From Crocinitomicaceae bacterium (GTDB lineage: Bacteria; Bacteroidota; Bacteroidia; Flavobacteriales_D; Sanyastnellaceae), in NCBI GenBank assembly GCA_002700285.1, contig PACT01000009.1:1-64000 (forward strand): 64,000 nucleotides of DNA, given 5' to 3'. The position numbers and the translations under genes were made by a program. The first letter of the stretch is position 1. Every line of letters starts with the position of its first letter. The notes under the pieces are model-generated. The model ran no database searches. It had not been told where the DNA came from and worked only from the letters and a program-made list of their open reading frames with translations. Shown here one piece after another: positions 9,629-20,700 of the stretch.

Positions 9629-11758
9629 TTAATGACTTGCTACTTCATGAAAAAGAAATGCCCATTTGTCAGCCTGTTCATCAATGATTTTTGAAGTCGG
9701 CTTTCCAGCACCATGACCTGCTCCAGTTTCAATGCGTATTAATACGGGTCTGTCACCCTTATGAACCGCTTGAAGTCTGGCTGCGAATTTAAAGGAATGG
9801 GCAGGGACAACTCTGTCGTCATGATCCGAAGTCGTCACCATCGTACTTGGATAAGACGTTCCTTCTTTTAAATTGTGTACAGGAGAAAATGAATACAGAT
9901 TCTTAAAGTCCACTTCCGTGCTGTCGACACATCCGTATTCAGGGATCCACCCCCAACCAATTGTAAACTTATGGTACCTCAGCATATCCATCACGCCCAC
10001 GCCAGGAAATGCAACCGCTGCCAAGTCGGGCTGTTGCGTCATCACTGCACCGATTAACAAGCCCCCATTTGACCGACCTTCAATGGCAAGGTTTTCAGAG
10101 TTGGTGTATCGTTCAGATTTTAAATACTCCGCCGCAGCGATAAAGTCATCGAATACATTTTGTTTGTCAAGAAGCATCCCCGCTTTATGCCAATCCTCTC
10201 CGAACTCTCCGCCTCCTCGTAAATTAGGCATTGCATAGACACCTCCTCTTTCTAAGAATACGATGTTTGACGCACTGAAACTAGGCGTGAGGCTGATGTT
10301 AAACCCACCATATGCATACAAAAGCGTGGGGTTTTGACCATTTAATAAAAGCCCACGCCTGTGGACGATAAACATGGGTATTTGCGTTCCATCTTTTGAT
10401 GTATACCACACCTGCTTTGTCTCATAACCCTCTGGCTTAAATCTCACCTCAGGACTACTGTACGCGTGACTGACTCCGCTTTCAATGTCCAACCTGTAGA
10501 TACTTGTGGGGTGTGTAAAAGAGGTAAAGGCATAGAATACTTCTTCTGCATTCATTTTACCACCAAATCCACCCACAGACCCTACTTTACTTGGCAATTC
10601 TATTTCCAATGCATGCCCACCATCCACATCGAACTGGACAACGGCATGGCATGCATTGCGCAAGTAGGTTGCAAATAAGTGACCCGCTGAAGCATTGACC
10701 GATTCAAGCAAATGTTCTGACTCTGCAATAACATCTGTCCAAAGCGACCTGTCCGACAAATCGACACTTGTATCGGCAGCGACCAACCTGTATTTGGGCG
10801 CGTCAATATCTGTTAGTACTAAAATCTTCCCGTCTATATGTTCAACCACGGAGCTGTGATCTTTAAAGCCCGAGACCAACACTTGCCACTCAGAATCTTT
10901 TTGCGCAAGATCTTTAACAAGTAGACTGTTGCCGTCTGTTCCTGTTGAAACATTTAGGATCAAGTATTTGTTATCCTCGGTGGCATAGGCAAAATGATAT
11001 CTGTTGGGTTCTTTTTCATCTCTATAAATCAATTCATCTTCAGATTGAGCAGTACCTAGCTTGTGATAATACACACTGTGAAAAACATTCTCAGAGCTAA
11101 AAGCACTTCCATCTGGCTTGGGATAACGACTGTAGTAAAATCCATCATTTACCCAGCTTGTGCCACTAAATTTCACCCACTTAAGTTCATCATCTAACTC
11201 TTTTCCTGTCTCGATTTCTATGACTTTAATTTCCTGCCAATCAGATCCTGACTCACTTTTAATCACGGTCACAAACTTACCATCGTCTGAGGCTCCACCT
11301 AGAGAAGCCGTAATCGTCCCATCCTCACTTAGCGTATTTGGATCAAGAAAGACTCGCTCTTCCCCCCCCAACTCGTCGAAGATATAAATCACACTTTGAT
11401 TTTGCAGGCCATCATTTCTTGTAATAAAATACGTCTCACCCACTTTGCGCGGAATGCCCACCTTCTCATAATTAAATAGCTTTTCATACCTCGCTCTTAA
11501 CACATTTCGAAGTGGAAGCGCATCAAGATATTTTCTAGTGACTTCATTTTCATCTTTCACCCACTGCTCCACTTCAGGAGCCCTGTCATCCTCAAGCCAC
11601 CTGTATGGATCCGACACCTCAACACCCCAGATTGTGTCTTTTTGATCAACAACTCTGGTCTGAGGATAAGTGATTTCACTTGGTTTCAAAACGAAAGAAG
11701 AGGTTTCACCGCATGACAAAAAAGCAGCCGTGATGAAAAGGAATATGATAACACGCAT
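9629..11758 (-). CDS. Prolyl oligopeptidase family serine peptidase (S9A)
   Basis: DPYRWLEDDRAPEVEQWVKDEN, EGRSNGGLLIGAVMTQQPDL, SDHDDRVVPAHSFKF, GAGHGAGKPTSK. Start trimmed to the internal ATG at 11758 preceding a lipoprotein-like signal. Confidence 0.92.
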   Translation of the reverse strand: MRVIIFLFITAAFLSCGETSSFVLKPSEITYPQTRVVDQKDTIWGVEVSDPYRWLEDDRAPEVEQWVKDENEVTRKYLDALPLRNVLRARYEKLFNYEKVGIPRKVGETYFITRNDGLQNQSVIYIFDELGGEERVFLDPNTLSEDGTITASLGGASDDGKFVTVIKSESGSDWQEIKVIEIETGKELDDELKWVKFSGTSWVNDGFYYSRYPKPDGSAFSSENVFHSVYYHKLGTAQSEDELIYRDEKEPNRYHFAYATEDNKYLILNVSTGTDGNSLLVKDLAQKDSEWQVLVSGFKDHSSVVEHIDGKILVLTDIDAPKYRLVAADTSVDLSDRSLWTDVIAESEHLLESVNASAGHLFATYLRNACHAVVQFDVDGGHALEIELPSKVGSVGGFGGKMNAEEVFYAFTSFTHPTSIYRLDIESGVSHAYSSPEVRFKPEGYETKQVWYTSKDGTQIPMFIVHRRGLLLNGQNPTLLYAYGGFNISLTPSFSASNIVFLERGGVYAMPNLRGGGEFGEDWHKAGMLLDKQNVFDDFIAAAEYLKSERYTNSENLAIEGRSNGGLLIGAVMTQQPDLAAVAFPGVGVMDMLRYHKFTIGWGWIPEYGCVDSTEVDFKNLYSFSPVHNLKEGTSYPSTMVTTSDHDDRVVPAHSFKFAARLQAVHKGDRPVLIRIETGAGHGAGKPTSKIIDEQADKWAFLFHEVASH

Positions 11759-11842
11759 TTGTTCATTTTTAACCAAATATACTTTCACCAATCCATTCTC
11801 ACATCATATATTAAGGCCATAACCAAAACAGATCGTTTTATT

Positions 11843-12913
11843 ATGCGCGTCAGCGTCAAAAAGCAAACACATTTTTTATCTATATGCATTCTGTCAGCCC
11901 TAACATTTACGTGTACGGCCCAATCATTTGACGCCAGTATCAGAACGATTCACGTGGCCGATTCTAACAAAATTGCATTTGCTGGCTCTGAGGGGTTCAT
12001 TGGATTCACATCCAACGGAGGTGAAACATGGGACACCACGCGTTGGACTGTAAAGACTCCTGAAGACAGCGTTATATACCCCTCCTTCCGATCTTGCTAT
12101 ATCGTTGACGACAAAATGATTGCCGTAGGGATTTCAGCCCCTGGATTTATCATTCGTGCGCCATTAAATGATTTAAAATCATCGACAGTTGTTCATGCCG
12201 ATTACGATGAACGAACCTTTTGGGATGCGATGCAATTCTGGGATTCAAACCATGGCATTGTGATGGGAGACCCCATTGGAGATTGCCTGTCTATTTTCAT
12301 GACACACAACAGCGGAGGTGATTGGCATAGCGTAGATTGCTCATCCCTACCACCTACTCTAGAGGGAGAAGCCGCATTTGCAGCGAGCAATGGCAACATC
12401 TCTTGCGTTGGGTCGCATGCCTGGATCGCGACAGGTGGAGGCGCTTCAAGAGTCTTCCACACAGCAGATCAAGGACTTACTTGGGACGTCACGAACACAC
12501 CATTAATTCAAGGCGGGACAATGACTGGTGCGTTCGCAATTGCTTTCAAAAATGAAAAAAAGGGAATCATGATTGGAGGAGATTGGGAGAATCAAACACA
12601 CAACGTTGGAAATCTTGCCTATACATCTGACGGGGGATCAAATTGGACCTTGCGATCTGAGGGGGCTGGGCCCGGATATAGGTCATGTATCATTTGGAGA
12701 CCAAACCACGATAGCGAATGCATTGCAATCGGATCTAAGGGCATCGACCGTTCAATCGACAACGGCCTCAATTGGGAGCATGTTTCTGATGACAGTTATT
12801 ACACCGGTAGGTTTACGCCAGATGGCACCACGCTTTGGCTTGCTGGACATCAAAAAGTAGCCAAAACACCATGGCCCTTGATGAGTGACTCGAAATCTAC
12901 GAAAGAAGAATGA
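11843..12913 (+). CDS. Secreted beta-propeller (YCF48/BNR-like) protein
   Basis: Signal peptide MRVSVKKQTHFLSICILSALTFTCTAQ; repeated SNGGETW / SDGGSNW motifs. Confidence 0.75.
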   Translation: MRVSVKKQTHFLSICILSALTFTCTAQSFDASIRTIHVADSNKIAFAGSEGFIGFTSNGGETWDTTRWTVKTPEDSVIYPSFRSCYIVDDKMIAVGISAPGFIIRAPLNDLKSSTVVHADYDERTFWDAMQFWDSNHGIVMGDPIGDCLSIFMTHNSGGDWHSVDCSSLPPTLEGEAAFAASNGNISCVGSHAWIATGGGASRVFHTADQGLTWDVTNTPLIQGGTMTGAFAIAFKNEKKGIMIGGDWENQTHNVGNLAYTSDGGSNWTLRSEGAGPGYRSCIIWRPNHDSECIAIGSKGIDRSIDNGLNWEHVSDDSYYTGRFTPDGTTLWLAGHQKVAKTPWPLMSDSKSTKEE

Positions 12914-14178
12914 AAATCACCCCAACACCTGCTACAATCAAATTGCGTGCTGACGTTGAAAACAAGCTCGGTTTTGAGGTCACATGTACACGTGACTGCA
13001 TCATACTCTCTCAAGAACTTAAGCGGTTTGACCAACGTTTTAGCCTAAGCGTAAGCACATTGAGAAGGTTTTTTGGAATAATCAAGCAAAATAGTCCCCT
13101 TTCATATACGTCACTTAATGCACTGGCTAGGTATACTGGTGCGCCAAGCTATGACAAATGGAATAACCATCATTTTCACAAGGCAGCCGAAACGAAAAAA
13201 GAGAATCATGAAATCTTTAAGCCCGAGAACACCATAAAAGATTTCGACACGAGCCCTGCAACGATAACCAAAACGATTCAGGCTATCGAGCAGATTTTAA
13301 ATCAATTTAAACACAAGGGAAATTTTATTATATCCCCACAAAAGTTAAGGGAAATAAACCAACTCACTTTTTATTTACTTAGAATTAATGCTTATCCAAC
13401 TGAAACATGGAAAAAGCTAAATAGAACTCCAAAAGCTCGTATTTTCTCATTAGCATTCCCTCCAATGGATTTTTTACATGGAGTCGGAAAACCATATATG
13501 GAAGATTATTTAGCAACGGCTACTTCAGAAGAAGAAAAAATGTTTGCCAACTCACTTATCGCCGCTGGATCTATCTATACTGGCGGCAATATAAATGCAG
13601 CAGTCCAAGGCCTAAAGCTAATTGACCGTTATGATGCGGCCCTGCATCCAACACCTCAAGCGAGAATGCTGGGATTGAATCTGCTCGCTTTAAAAAATGG
13701 AATTAAAACGAAAACAAACCAGAAAAAAGGCTTTCGAAAATTAATCATTACTGGCATCCAAAAGGATACTGAACTTTGGTCAACTCGCGTACATATATTT
13801 AAATTAAGAATCGCTGAATGGCTTATATTATCTAATGATACAGGCCTTTTAAATGAATACTACAACTCAATAGAAGCGATGAAGTCCTCACAGGAGATGG
13901 CCTATAAATATGATCGACTTGACCCCAGTTATGAAATATTTCAAGCGTGGATTTTATACTTACTTCACAAGAAAGATGAAGCCATTCAAATCATAGAGAG
14001 CATCGATTTGGCGAAACTTGCGATACATGAAGAGAGGACACTGTCGATTTACTATTACTCCCTTACTGCAAAACTGTATTCAGGAGAAAAAGGCAAATCT
14101 AGCCTCAAATATCTTGATTTATTAATTGAACAGACAAAGTATCACGGATTGCTTACTATTCTAAATCTAACTAACTAG
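12910..14178 (+). CDS. Uncharacterised cytoplasmic protein with a Bacteroidetes-type N-terminal 'LSxxTLRRFFGI...' regulator-like segment
   Basis: FSLSVSTLRRFFGIIKQNSPLSYTSLNALARYTGAPSYDKW then a long alpha-helical, TPR-like C-terminus; 4-nt ATGA overlap with the previous gene. Confidence 0.55.
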   Translation: MKITPTPATIKLRADVENKLGFEVTCTRDCIILSQELKRFDQRFSLSVSTLRRFFGIIKQNSPLSYTSLNALARYTGAPSYDKWNNHHFHKAAETKKENHEIFKPENTIKDFDTSPATITKTIQAIEQILNQFKHKGNFIISPQKLREINQLTFYLLRINAYPTETWKKLNRTPKARIFSLAFPPMDFLHGVGKPYMEDYLATATSEEEKMFANSLIAAGSIYTGGNINAAVQGLKLIDRYDAALHPTPQARMLGLNLLALKNGIKTKTNQKKGFRKLIITGIQKDTELWSTRVHIFKLRIAEWLILSNDTGLLNEYYNSIEAMKSSQEMAYKYDRLDPSYEIFQAWILYLLHKKDEAIQIIESIDLAKLAIHEERTLSIYYYSLTAKLYSGEKGKSSLKYLDLLIEQTKYHGLLTILNLTN

Positions 14179-14259
14179 AATTCGCATGGATAATTTGGTT
14201 AAGCTGATCCCTTGCGTTGAGTGTTCAAATTTATTAGAACACCTTAAAACTGAAATAAT

Positions 14260-14295
14260 ATGAACTCATTTGAACTCAAATGAACTCATTTGAAC
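14260..14295 (+). repeat. 16-bp direct repeat (20-bp spacing) across the patatin start region
   Basis: atgaactcatttgaac at 14260-14275 and again at 14280-14295. Confidence 0.9.
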
Positions 14296-15152
14296 ATTAT
14301 ACAGATATGAACTTTGACACATTGGTTTTGGAAGGAGGAAGTTTAAAATGTGCATTTACTGCTGGCATATTAGATGTACTTATGGATTCTGACTTTCCAG
14401 CATTCAAATCCTACTATGGCGTATCCAGTGGATCGATGGCCATGTCATATCTGATATCAAAGCAACGTTCTCATTTCATCAAGGTGACAAGAGCACTCGT
14501 CGAAGACCCCAATTTCATTAGCTACCGAAACACGTTTTCACAACAAGGTTTAATGAATTTAGACTTCCTTCAAAGATATGTTAACGACACCTTACCCTTT
14601 GACGAAGAAGCTGCTGAAAGAAACAGTGAAGGAAAAAAAGTGTGTATTGTAGCCACTGACCATCTTTCAGGCAAGCCACAATACCTGACACCTAGTAAAG
14701 GAAAGTGGCAGAATTACATGATGGCTTCCGCAACATTGCCGTTCATCACAAAAGGCAGAACAAAAGTAGATGGAAAATGGATGTTTGATGGCGGTTATTC
14801 GGATGCAATACCCGTTAAAAAAGCGATTGAAGATGGCGCAAAAAACATTCTTGTGATCAGAACAAGACCTTCTCATGAGAAGATTGACAAAAGCTATGTT
14901 TCATTAATGGCTGAATATTGGAATTATGACAACGACAATCTATCAGATTTATTCTCGAGAGGGTATCGGACATACAATGACTGCGTCGATTTTTTAAACG
15001 GACCTATGCCCAAAGGGATTTATTGGGAGCAAATTGCGCCACCAAATGCACTGAGGTCAGATGGATATTACCTGCATGTACAAGACATCGATGCCGATTA
15101 CAGATTGGGACTTGAGATGGGACTCAACTTCCTGTCCGACATGAAAAAGTGA
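14280..15152 (+). CDS. Patatin-like phospholipase
   Basis: LVLEGGSLKCAFTAGILDVL, GVSSGS (GXSXG), DGGYSDAIPV (DGG). Alternative in-frame start at 14307. Confidence 0.9.
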   Translation: MNSFEHYTDMNFDTLVLEGGSLKCAFTAGILDVLMDSDFPAFKSYYGVSSGSMAMSYLISKQRSHFIKVTRALVEDPNFISYRNTFSQQGLMNLDFLQRYVNDTLPFDEEAAERNSEGKKVCIVATDHLSGKPQYLTPSKGKWQNYMMASATLPFITKGRTKVDGKWMFDGGYSDAIPVKKAIEDGAKNILVIRTRPSHEKIDKSYVSLMAEYWNYDNDNLSDLFSRGYRTYNDCVDFLNGPMPKGIYWEQIAPPNALRSDGYYLHVQDIDADYRLGLEMGLNFLSDMKK

Positions 15153-15926
15153 TTAGTGTGTGAATACAATGTGCTTCTGATCAAATCTAAACCGATCTCC
15201 AAAGACACCTCCTTGCGCACGTTTTCCAGCAGATATTGCCATCGTCACACTTGCTCTGCGAGGAAGCCCTAACAGTTTCTTTACTCTTCTGGAGTCTAAG
15301 CCCTCCATAGGGCATGTATCAAATCCATGTGCTCTCATTGCAAGCATAAAATGAGCACAAGCAAGCGCTGTACTCTTGTTTGCCCACACAGCCATTCCCC
15401 ATCGCCCCATAGGTTCTCTGGGCGTAGGCTTGGAAATGCCTCTTAGGTTATAATATATCCACTTAAATGGCGCTGCGAGTCCTAGAAAACCCGTCGTGTA
15501 AACCAATGGTGTTATTTTTCTAAAATATTGATACGCTTTCTCAGGCATATTACCCCTGCGGTCAAACTCTTCAATCATCCAAGTATTGTTTCTCCTCCAA
15601 AGATCAGGTCTCGCAACAAATACAAAAAGCTCTTTTGCTGTAGAGGCTGCGGGCTGACCCAGACATAGCTTAACAAGTTCTTTCTTTTTTGATGCATCGG
15701 TAACATGATGAATCTCCCATGCTTGAAGATTGGATGAGTTTGGAGCTTTCAAAGCAGCATCTATGCATTTGCCAATCACATCCTGAGGGATCTCATCGTC
15801 AGCAAAAAACCTGACACTTCGACGAGAATCGACAATTGCATGAAAGGCAGTGGGATCTGTTAAGGGGGCTTCAACCGAAGGACGTGATTTTTCCTCTGGT
15901 GTAACGAACATTTTAACTTTTACCAT
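15153..15926 (-). CDS. Nitroreductase family protein
   Basis: AIVDSRRSVRFFADDEIPQDVIGKCIDAALKAPNSSNLQAWEIHHVTD; DTCPMEGLDSRRVKKLLGLP. Confidence 0.88.
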   Translation of the reverse strand: MVKVKMFVTPEEKSRPSVEAPLTDPTAFHAIVDSRRSVRFFADDEIPQDVIGKCIDAALKAPNSSNLQAWEIHHVTDASKKKELVKLCLGQPAASTAKELFVFVARPDLWRRNNTWMIEEFDRRGNMPEKAYQYFRKITPLVYTTGFLGLAAPFKWIYYNLRGISKPTPREPMGRWGMAVWANKSTALACAHFMLAMRAHGFDTCPMEGLDSRRVKKLLGLPRRASVTMAISAGKRAQGGVFGDRFRFDQKHIVFTH

Positions 15927-15938
15927 AAATATAAATTG

Positions 15939-17186
15939 TTAGATTGACAGAAACAGACCTGCGATAGTCGCTGACATAAGATTCGAAAGCGTACCTGCCG
16001 CTACAGCCAATAAGCCAAACTTAGCAATCTCTGCCCTGCGACTTGGTGCAATCCCACCCAATCCTCCAAGCAAGATTGCTATAGAACTGAAATTAGCAAA
16101 CCCGCAAAGTGCAAAGGAAACAATGGCTTTTGACTTCTCAGATAAAATTAATGTCGTCTCTTCAGTCAAGTAGGGCATGAATTCGAGATACGCGACAAAT
16201 TCATTCACCACCAACTTCTGACCGATAAAAGAACCTACTGTGTTCGCTTCATGCCAGGGAACACCAATTAAAAAGGCAAGAGGACTGAAAATATATCCCA
16301 AAATAAGTTCAAGCGTGAGTTCGGGCATATCAAACAACCACCCACCTATTCCTCCAAATATTCCATTTACCAATGCGATAAGTCCCACAAAAGCAAGAAG
16401 CATCGCGCCCACATTCAAAGCGAGTTTAAGACCTGAACCTGCGCCTGACGCAGCGGCATCAATTACATTTACGGGCTCATCGTCTGAGTCTTCATCTTCA
16501 CTTAATTGATCGAGTTTATAAATGGACTCCTCCGTCTCAGGCATAATCAATTTCGCAAACAGCAATCCACCTGGCGCAGCCATAAACGAGGCCGATATAA
16601 GATACTCTAAAGGAACGCCCATTGAAGCGTAACCTGCCAGAACACTTCCCGCTACTGAAGCTAAGCCCCCACACATTACAGCGAAAAGCTCTGACTTTGT
16701 CATTGTCTTAATGAAGGGGCGCACAACGAGAGGGGCTTCTGTTTGGCCCACAAAGATGTTCGCAGTCGCTGACAAAGACTCAGTGTGTGATGTCCCTAGC
16801 AACTTACTTAAGGCACCTCCAAGAATATTAATCACCCACTTCATAATGCCTACATAATAAAGAACACTAATAAGCGCAGAAAAGAAGATGATTACTGGAA
16901 GTACACGCAATGCAAATATGAATCCGTAATTCAACGTCGCAGTTAAATCTCCGAAAAGAAAATTTATTCCATCATCCCCGAAAGCAATGACTTGTGCCAC
17001 GCCATCAGATATAAAAAGCAAGGTTTTTTTACCGAAAGGAATATACAAGACAAAGGCTCCGAACAGGAACTGAAGCGCAAAGGCACCAATCACAGTTCTT
17101 AATCTGATCGCTTTTCGGTTTTTAGATAACAGAAGCGCAATTCCTATCAGAACAAACATCCCCATAAAACTCATTATAATTCCCAT
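15939..17186 (-). CDS. Concentrative nucleoside transporter (CNT/NupC family)
   Basis: Multi-[18 protein letters not shown] and [24 protein letters not shown]. Confidence 0.93.
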   Translation of the reverse strand: MGIIMSFMGMFVLIGIALLLSKNRKAIRLRTVIGAFALQFLFGAFVLYIPFGKKTLLFISDGVAQVIAFGDDGINFLFGDLTATLNYGFIFALRVLPVIIFFSALISVLYYVGIMKWVINILGGALSKLLGTSHTESLSATANIFVGQTEAPLVVRPFIKTMTKSELFAVMCGGLASVAGSVLAGYASMGVPLEYLISASFMAAPGGLLFAKLIMPETEESIYKLDQLSEDEDSDDEPVNVIDAAASGAGSGLKLALNVGAMLLAFVGLIALVNGIFGGIGGWLFDMPELTLELILGYIFSPLAFLIGVPWHEANTVGSFIGQKLVVNEFVAYLEFMPYLTEETTLILSEKSKAIVSFALCGFANFSSIAILLGGLGGIAPSRRAEIAKFGLLAVAAGTLSNLMSATIAGLFLSI

Positions 17187-17208
17187 AGCCTAGTTTCTAG
17201 TTATCATC

Positions 17209-17700
17209 TTATTTGAAAACACCATTCTGAATTGTAAAGGAAAAAGGGAGCAGATTGGACGCGCTTTTTGACACCATAACAACCTCATCTCTCGCTTGTA
17301 GATAAATCTTAATAGGGGTCTTTTGTCGCAACTCAGCTTCCCGCAACACCTGCCTACAACTTCCACATGGCATGAACGCATCAGGCACGGCGAGTGGTGA
17401 AGGAGATACAATGGCTATCGACTCTATTTCTTCTTCTGGGAACTGAGCGCCTGCTGCAAATACAGCAACACGTTCACCACAAAGCCCTGAAGGATATGCG
17501 ATGTTTTCTTGATTGTTTCCCAGAACAACCGTTCCAGACTTCAACCTTACAGCTGCCCCTACTTGAAATCCTGAATACGGTGCATAAGCATTTGCGGCTG
17601 CTTCATGCGCTTTTCCTAACAACTCCACTTCTCCTTTGCTTAGATTTTGTGAGTTTATGAGGGCCACCTCACATGTCACTGCCATCTTTTCTTGATTCAT
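17209..17700 (-). CDS. cdd: Cytidine deaminase
   Basis: AYAPYSGFQVGAAV, NIAYPSGLCGERVAVFAA, MPCGSCRQVLRE. Confidence 0.93.
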   Translation of the reverse strand: MNQEKMAVTCEVALINSQNLSKGEVELLGKAHEAAANAYAPYSGFQVGAAVRLKSGTVVLGNNQENIAYPSGLCGERVAVFAAGAQFPEEEIESIAIVSPSPLAVPDAFMPCGSCRQVLREAELRQKTPIKIYLQARDEVVMVSKSASNLLPFSFTIQNGVFK

Positions 17701-17722
17701 CCGTGAAAGATAGTAAGAATTA

Positions 17723-20700
17723 CTACAACACAGGACAAGGCTCTCCGAAGCTCGATAAAATGTTTAAGATATCGGATACGGTCACGACACCATCACCATT
17801 GACATCACCGATACATCCAGAAGTACATCCAAAGTCAGAAAGGATGATAAGTAGATCACTTACTTCTATCGATCCGTTGTTATTTAGGTCCAATGGACAT
17901 AGAGAAACCCCTTGACAATCGAAACCCTCGAGGGGATAGATACATTCACCTGGATCAGTTGCAAGAGAATTGTAGTTACATGCATCTAACTCCAAACAAC
18001 CTGGGATTTCATCTGCATCACAGATTCCATCTCCATCGACATCAAATAAGCAATCGCCAGCACAGTCATAACCCGCTTGAGCGAATACACAAGTTCCATC
18101 GTCTACGTTTGCAAGTGGGTTGTAATTACAAGCTAAAGAATTTATACATCCATCAATCGCAATCAAACACGAACCATCATCAATCGTTGCGTCTGGATTG
18201 TAATTTGGTGAAAGTGGATCTGTGCATCCTGACACACCCGCAAGTTCAAGACAAAATAAATGATCTGCTTGGGCACCGAAACCAGCTCCTTCAACAATCT
18301 GTGCCAAAATTTCACCGGACGCATCAACCAATTCATAATTGCCCGTAACCCCACCATAAGTCATCCCATCTCCATATGAATCCAACACAGACAAGGTATA
18401 GCAGCCAAGCGTTAAACACGTCGTCTCCACATATTCTGTTTGGGATTCTGAATAAGGACCACCAGACCATACTGTCGCACCATCTTCATTAACAACAGTC
18501 CATGTGGTCTCTTCAGGATAATTGTCTGTTAAAAGTGTCAACGTAACCTGTGAACCTCCAAGCGTGACAAACTGGGTTGACAATTGATTGTTTGAGAGAT
18601 CCTCATCGATACCATCCGAAGAAGACAAAACAACTGACACATCAATTGTATGTGTTCCGCTTCCCAAATCCACACAAGAATCGCCACTTGGACATAATGC
18701 GACATCTACAGAAGCGCCAGAAGCCAAAGAACCAGTCCAACCTTGTGAGGTCGTTTCCGTTCCATCAAGTGAATATGAAAGAGAGAAATTCGTGATGGTT
18801 TGGAGTCCCAGATTAACAATAGATATCGACGGACTCACGTCAGTGCCACATCCCTCAGGACTTAATCCAGAGACCCCCTGAACCGCGACATCCCAATCAG
18901 CGCCACCGACGCCTTGCGTGATGGTTACATTTGAATTAGAGATGTCAAAAAAGACATTGCCTTCCCCCTTGACTTTAAATCTTGCAGTCGTTGTTGTGAT
19001 GTTTGGAATAAGTACAGTAGCTGAACCACTATTTGAAACGCCAGCAGCCAACTCATAAGGAAATGAGTATCCCCCATCGGTTGAAAGTAAAATTTTAACG
19101 GTGGAACAGTTGACAGGAGATTGATTGGTACCTGCCACATCCCATGTGATCGTCGCAAAACCATTTGGCACTGAACCACTGTTGGGAGAGGTCACCACAA
19201 ATGGTCCCGAATTGCCGTCAACAGAAAGAGACATTAACTCATCTGTAAAGGCACCACCACCGGAACGGTTATCCCTCACGGAACATTTAAACTGTAATCC
19301 TCTAGAATATGTAGGCATGTGCTCGCCTATGGTCGTTGTGCCATTCACCAAATCAATGGGACGTGGAAATACACGGGTATTTGAGGCGGTCGATGGCCAC
19401 GACCTGAAAATAGTTTGATTGCCCGAAGGGTTCGTAAGATTGTTATCCCCACTTGCTGTTGAGGGGCCCAAATCATATTGCTCCCAGTTATAAGTAATGG
19501 CGTCTCCATCAGCATCTGAACCAGAAGCGATCAGTTCAAATGGAGTATTGGCAGGGATTGTATTTCCACCACCCAGGGTTGTCACAGTAGGAATACTGTT
19601 GTTTGTCGCAGAGGCAGAGGCACATGAGTTTCCATTTCCATTGACCGTAAACGAAATCATTTCGTTAATGCTGTGGTTGTGAAAATGGTCGTCAGAATTT
19701 GATTGAAGATTCGGTGCACATATCCCCGCATAACCCATAATTGTAGAAGCCGACCCAGGCTCATAAGCCGCTCCGCTTGACCTGTTACAACTGTTGTTTT
19801 GCGTGTGGTTCCCTCCCCATTGATGTCCCATTTCGTGAGCAACATAATCGATATCAAATGGGTCGTTGACAGGTGAGTTTTGGCCTGTCACTCCTCCCGC
19901 TTTGTTTCCGCCACAAGGAGATTGCAAGTATGCAACACCGCCTCCACCAGTTGAAAATACGTGACCTATGTCATAGTTGCTTGAACCAATTTCACTGTTA
20001 CAAGTGCTTTGGTTTTGACTCAGCATTGCGCCTCCATTCCCATTTGAATAGGGGTCACTTCCACTGTTGAGAAATATGACATTTTCATTGTTTGGAACAA
20101 TCACCATTCGGATACATACATCGCGCTCAAACACCCCATTTACCCTTGCCATAGACGTATTCATTGCAGCCAGAACTCCCGCAACCGTTCCCCCATGGTA
20201 TTGTGCATACTCTCCCGTACAAGCAAGCGCCAATCGATAGGTTCTTAATGTCGAACCATTTGAAACCATCATGCTCTTTTGAATTCCCATTTGGAGAACT
20301 TCAGGCTTTGATTTAACCGACTCAGGCGTATGGACTGCGTTGATGGATTTCGGAGTGACTTCTCCCAAATGACCCTCTTTTACGACACAACCTTCAAGTT
20401 GCTTATCCGTCGTTTCATAAAAACTCTTTTTTGTATAGCTTATACATTTGGTCAAATCACCAGACGTAAAAGGATCAATATAAACAGTTGATTCAGAACG
20501 CAGAATCATTGCATGGAATCCTTGAGGCGTGATGTCAAAACGGACAACAGCGCTCGGATTATCAATTCCCTGACCTACAAAAACTTGTATTTCCGGGTAT
20601 TTCTCAGCCAATTCTGGAGCCATCACAGGACTGTTCACAAACGAAAACAATTCCATCGTACCATCGGGCATCGGTAGTTCTATGATCGCCGAAGAATTCC

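Noticed and set aside
17893-20070. Plus-strand His/Asn-rich ORFs (17893-18348, 18577-18795, 18588-18881, 19125-19418, etc.)
   Set aside because: Antisense to the reprolysin-like protease; composition is a by-product of its codon usage.
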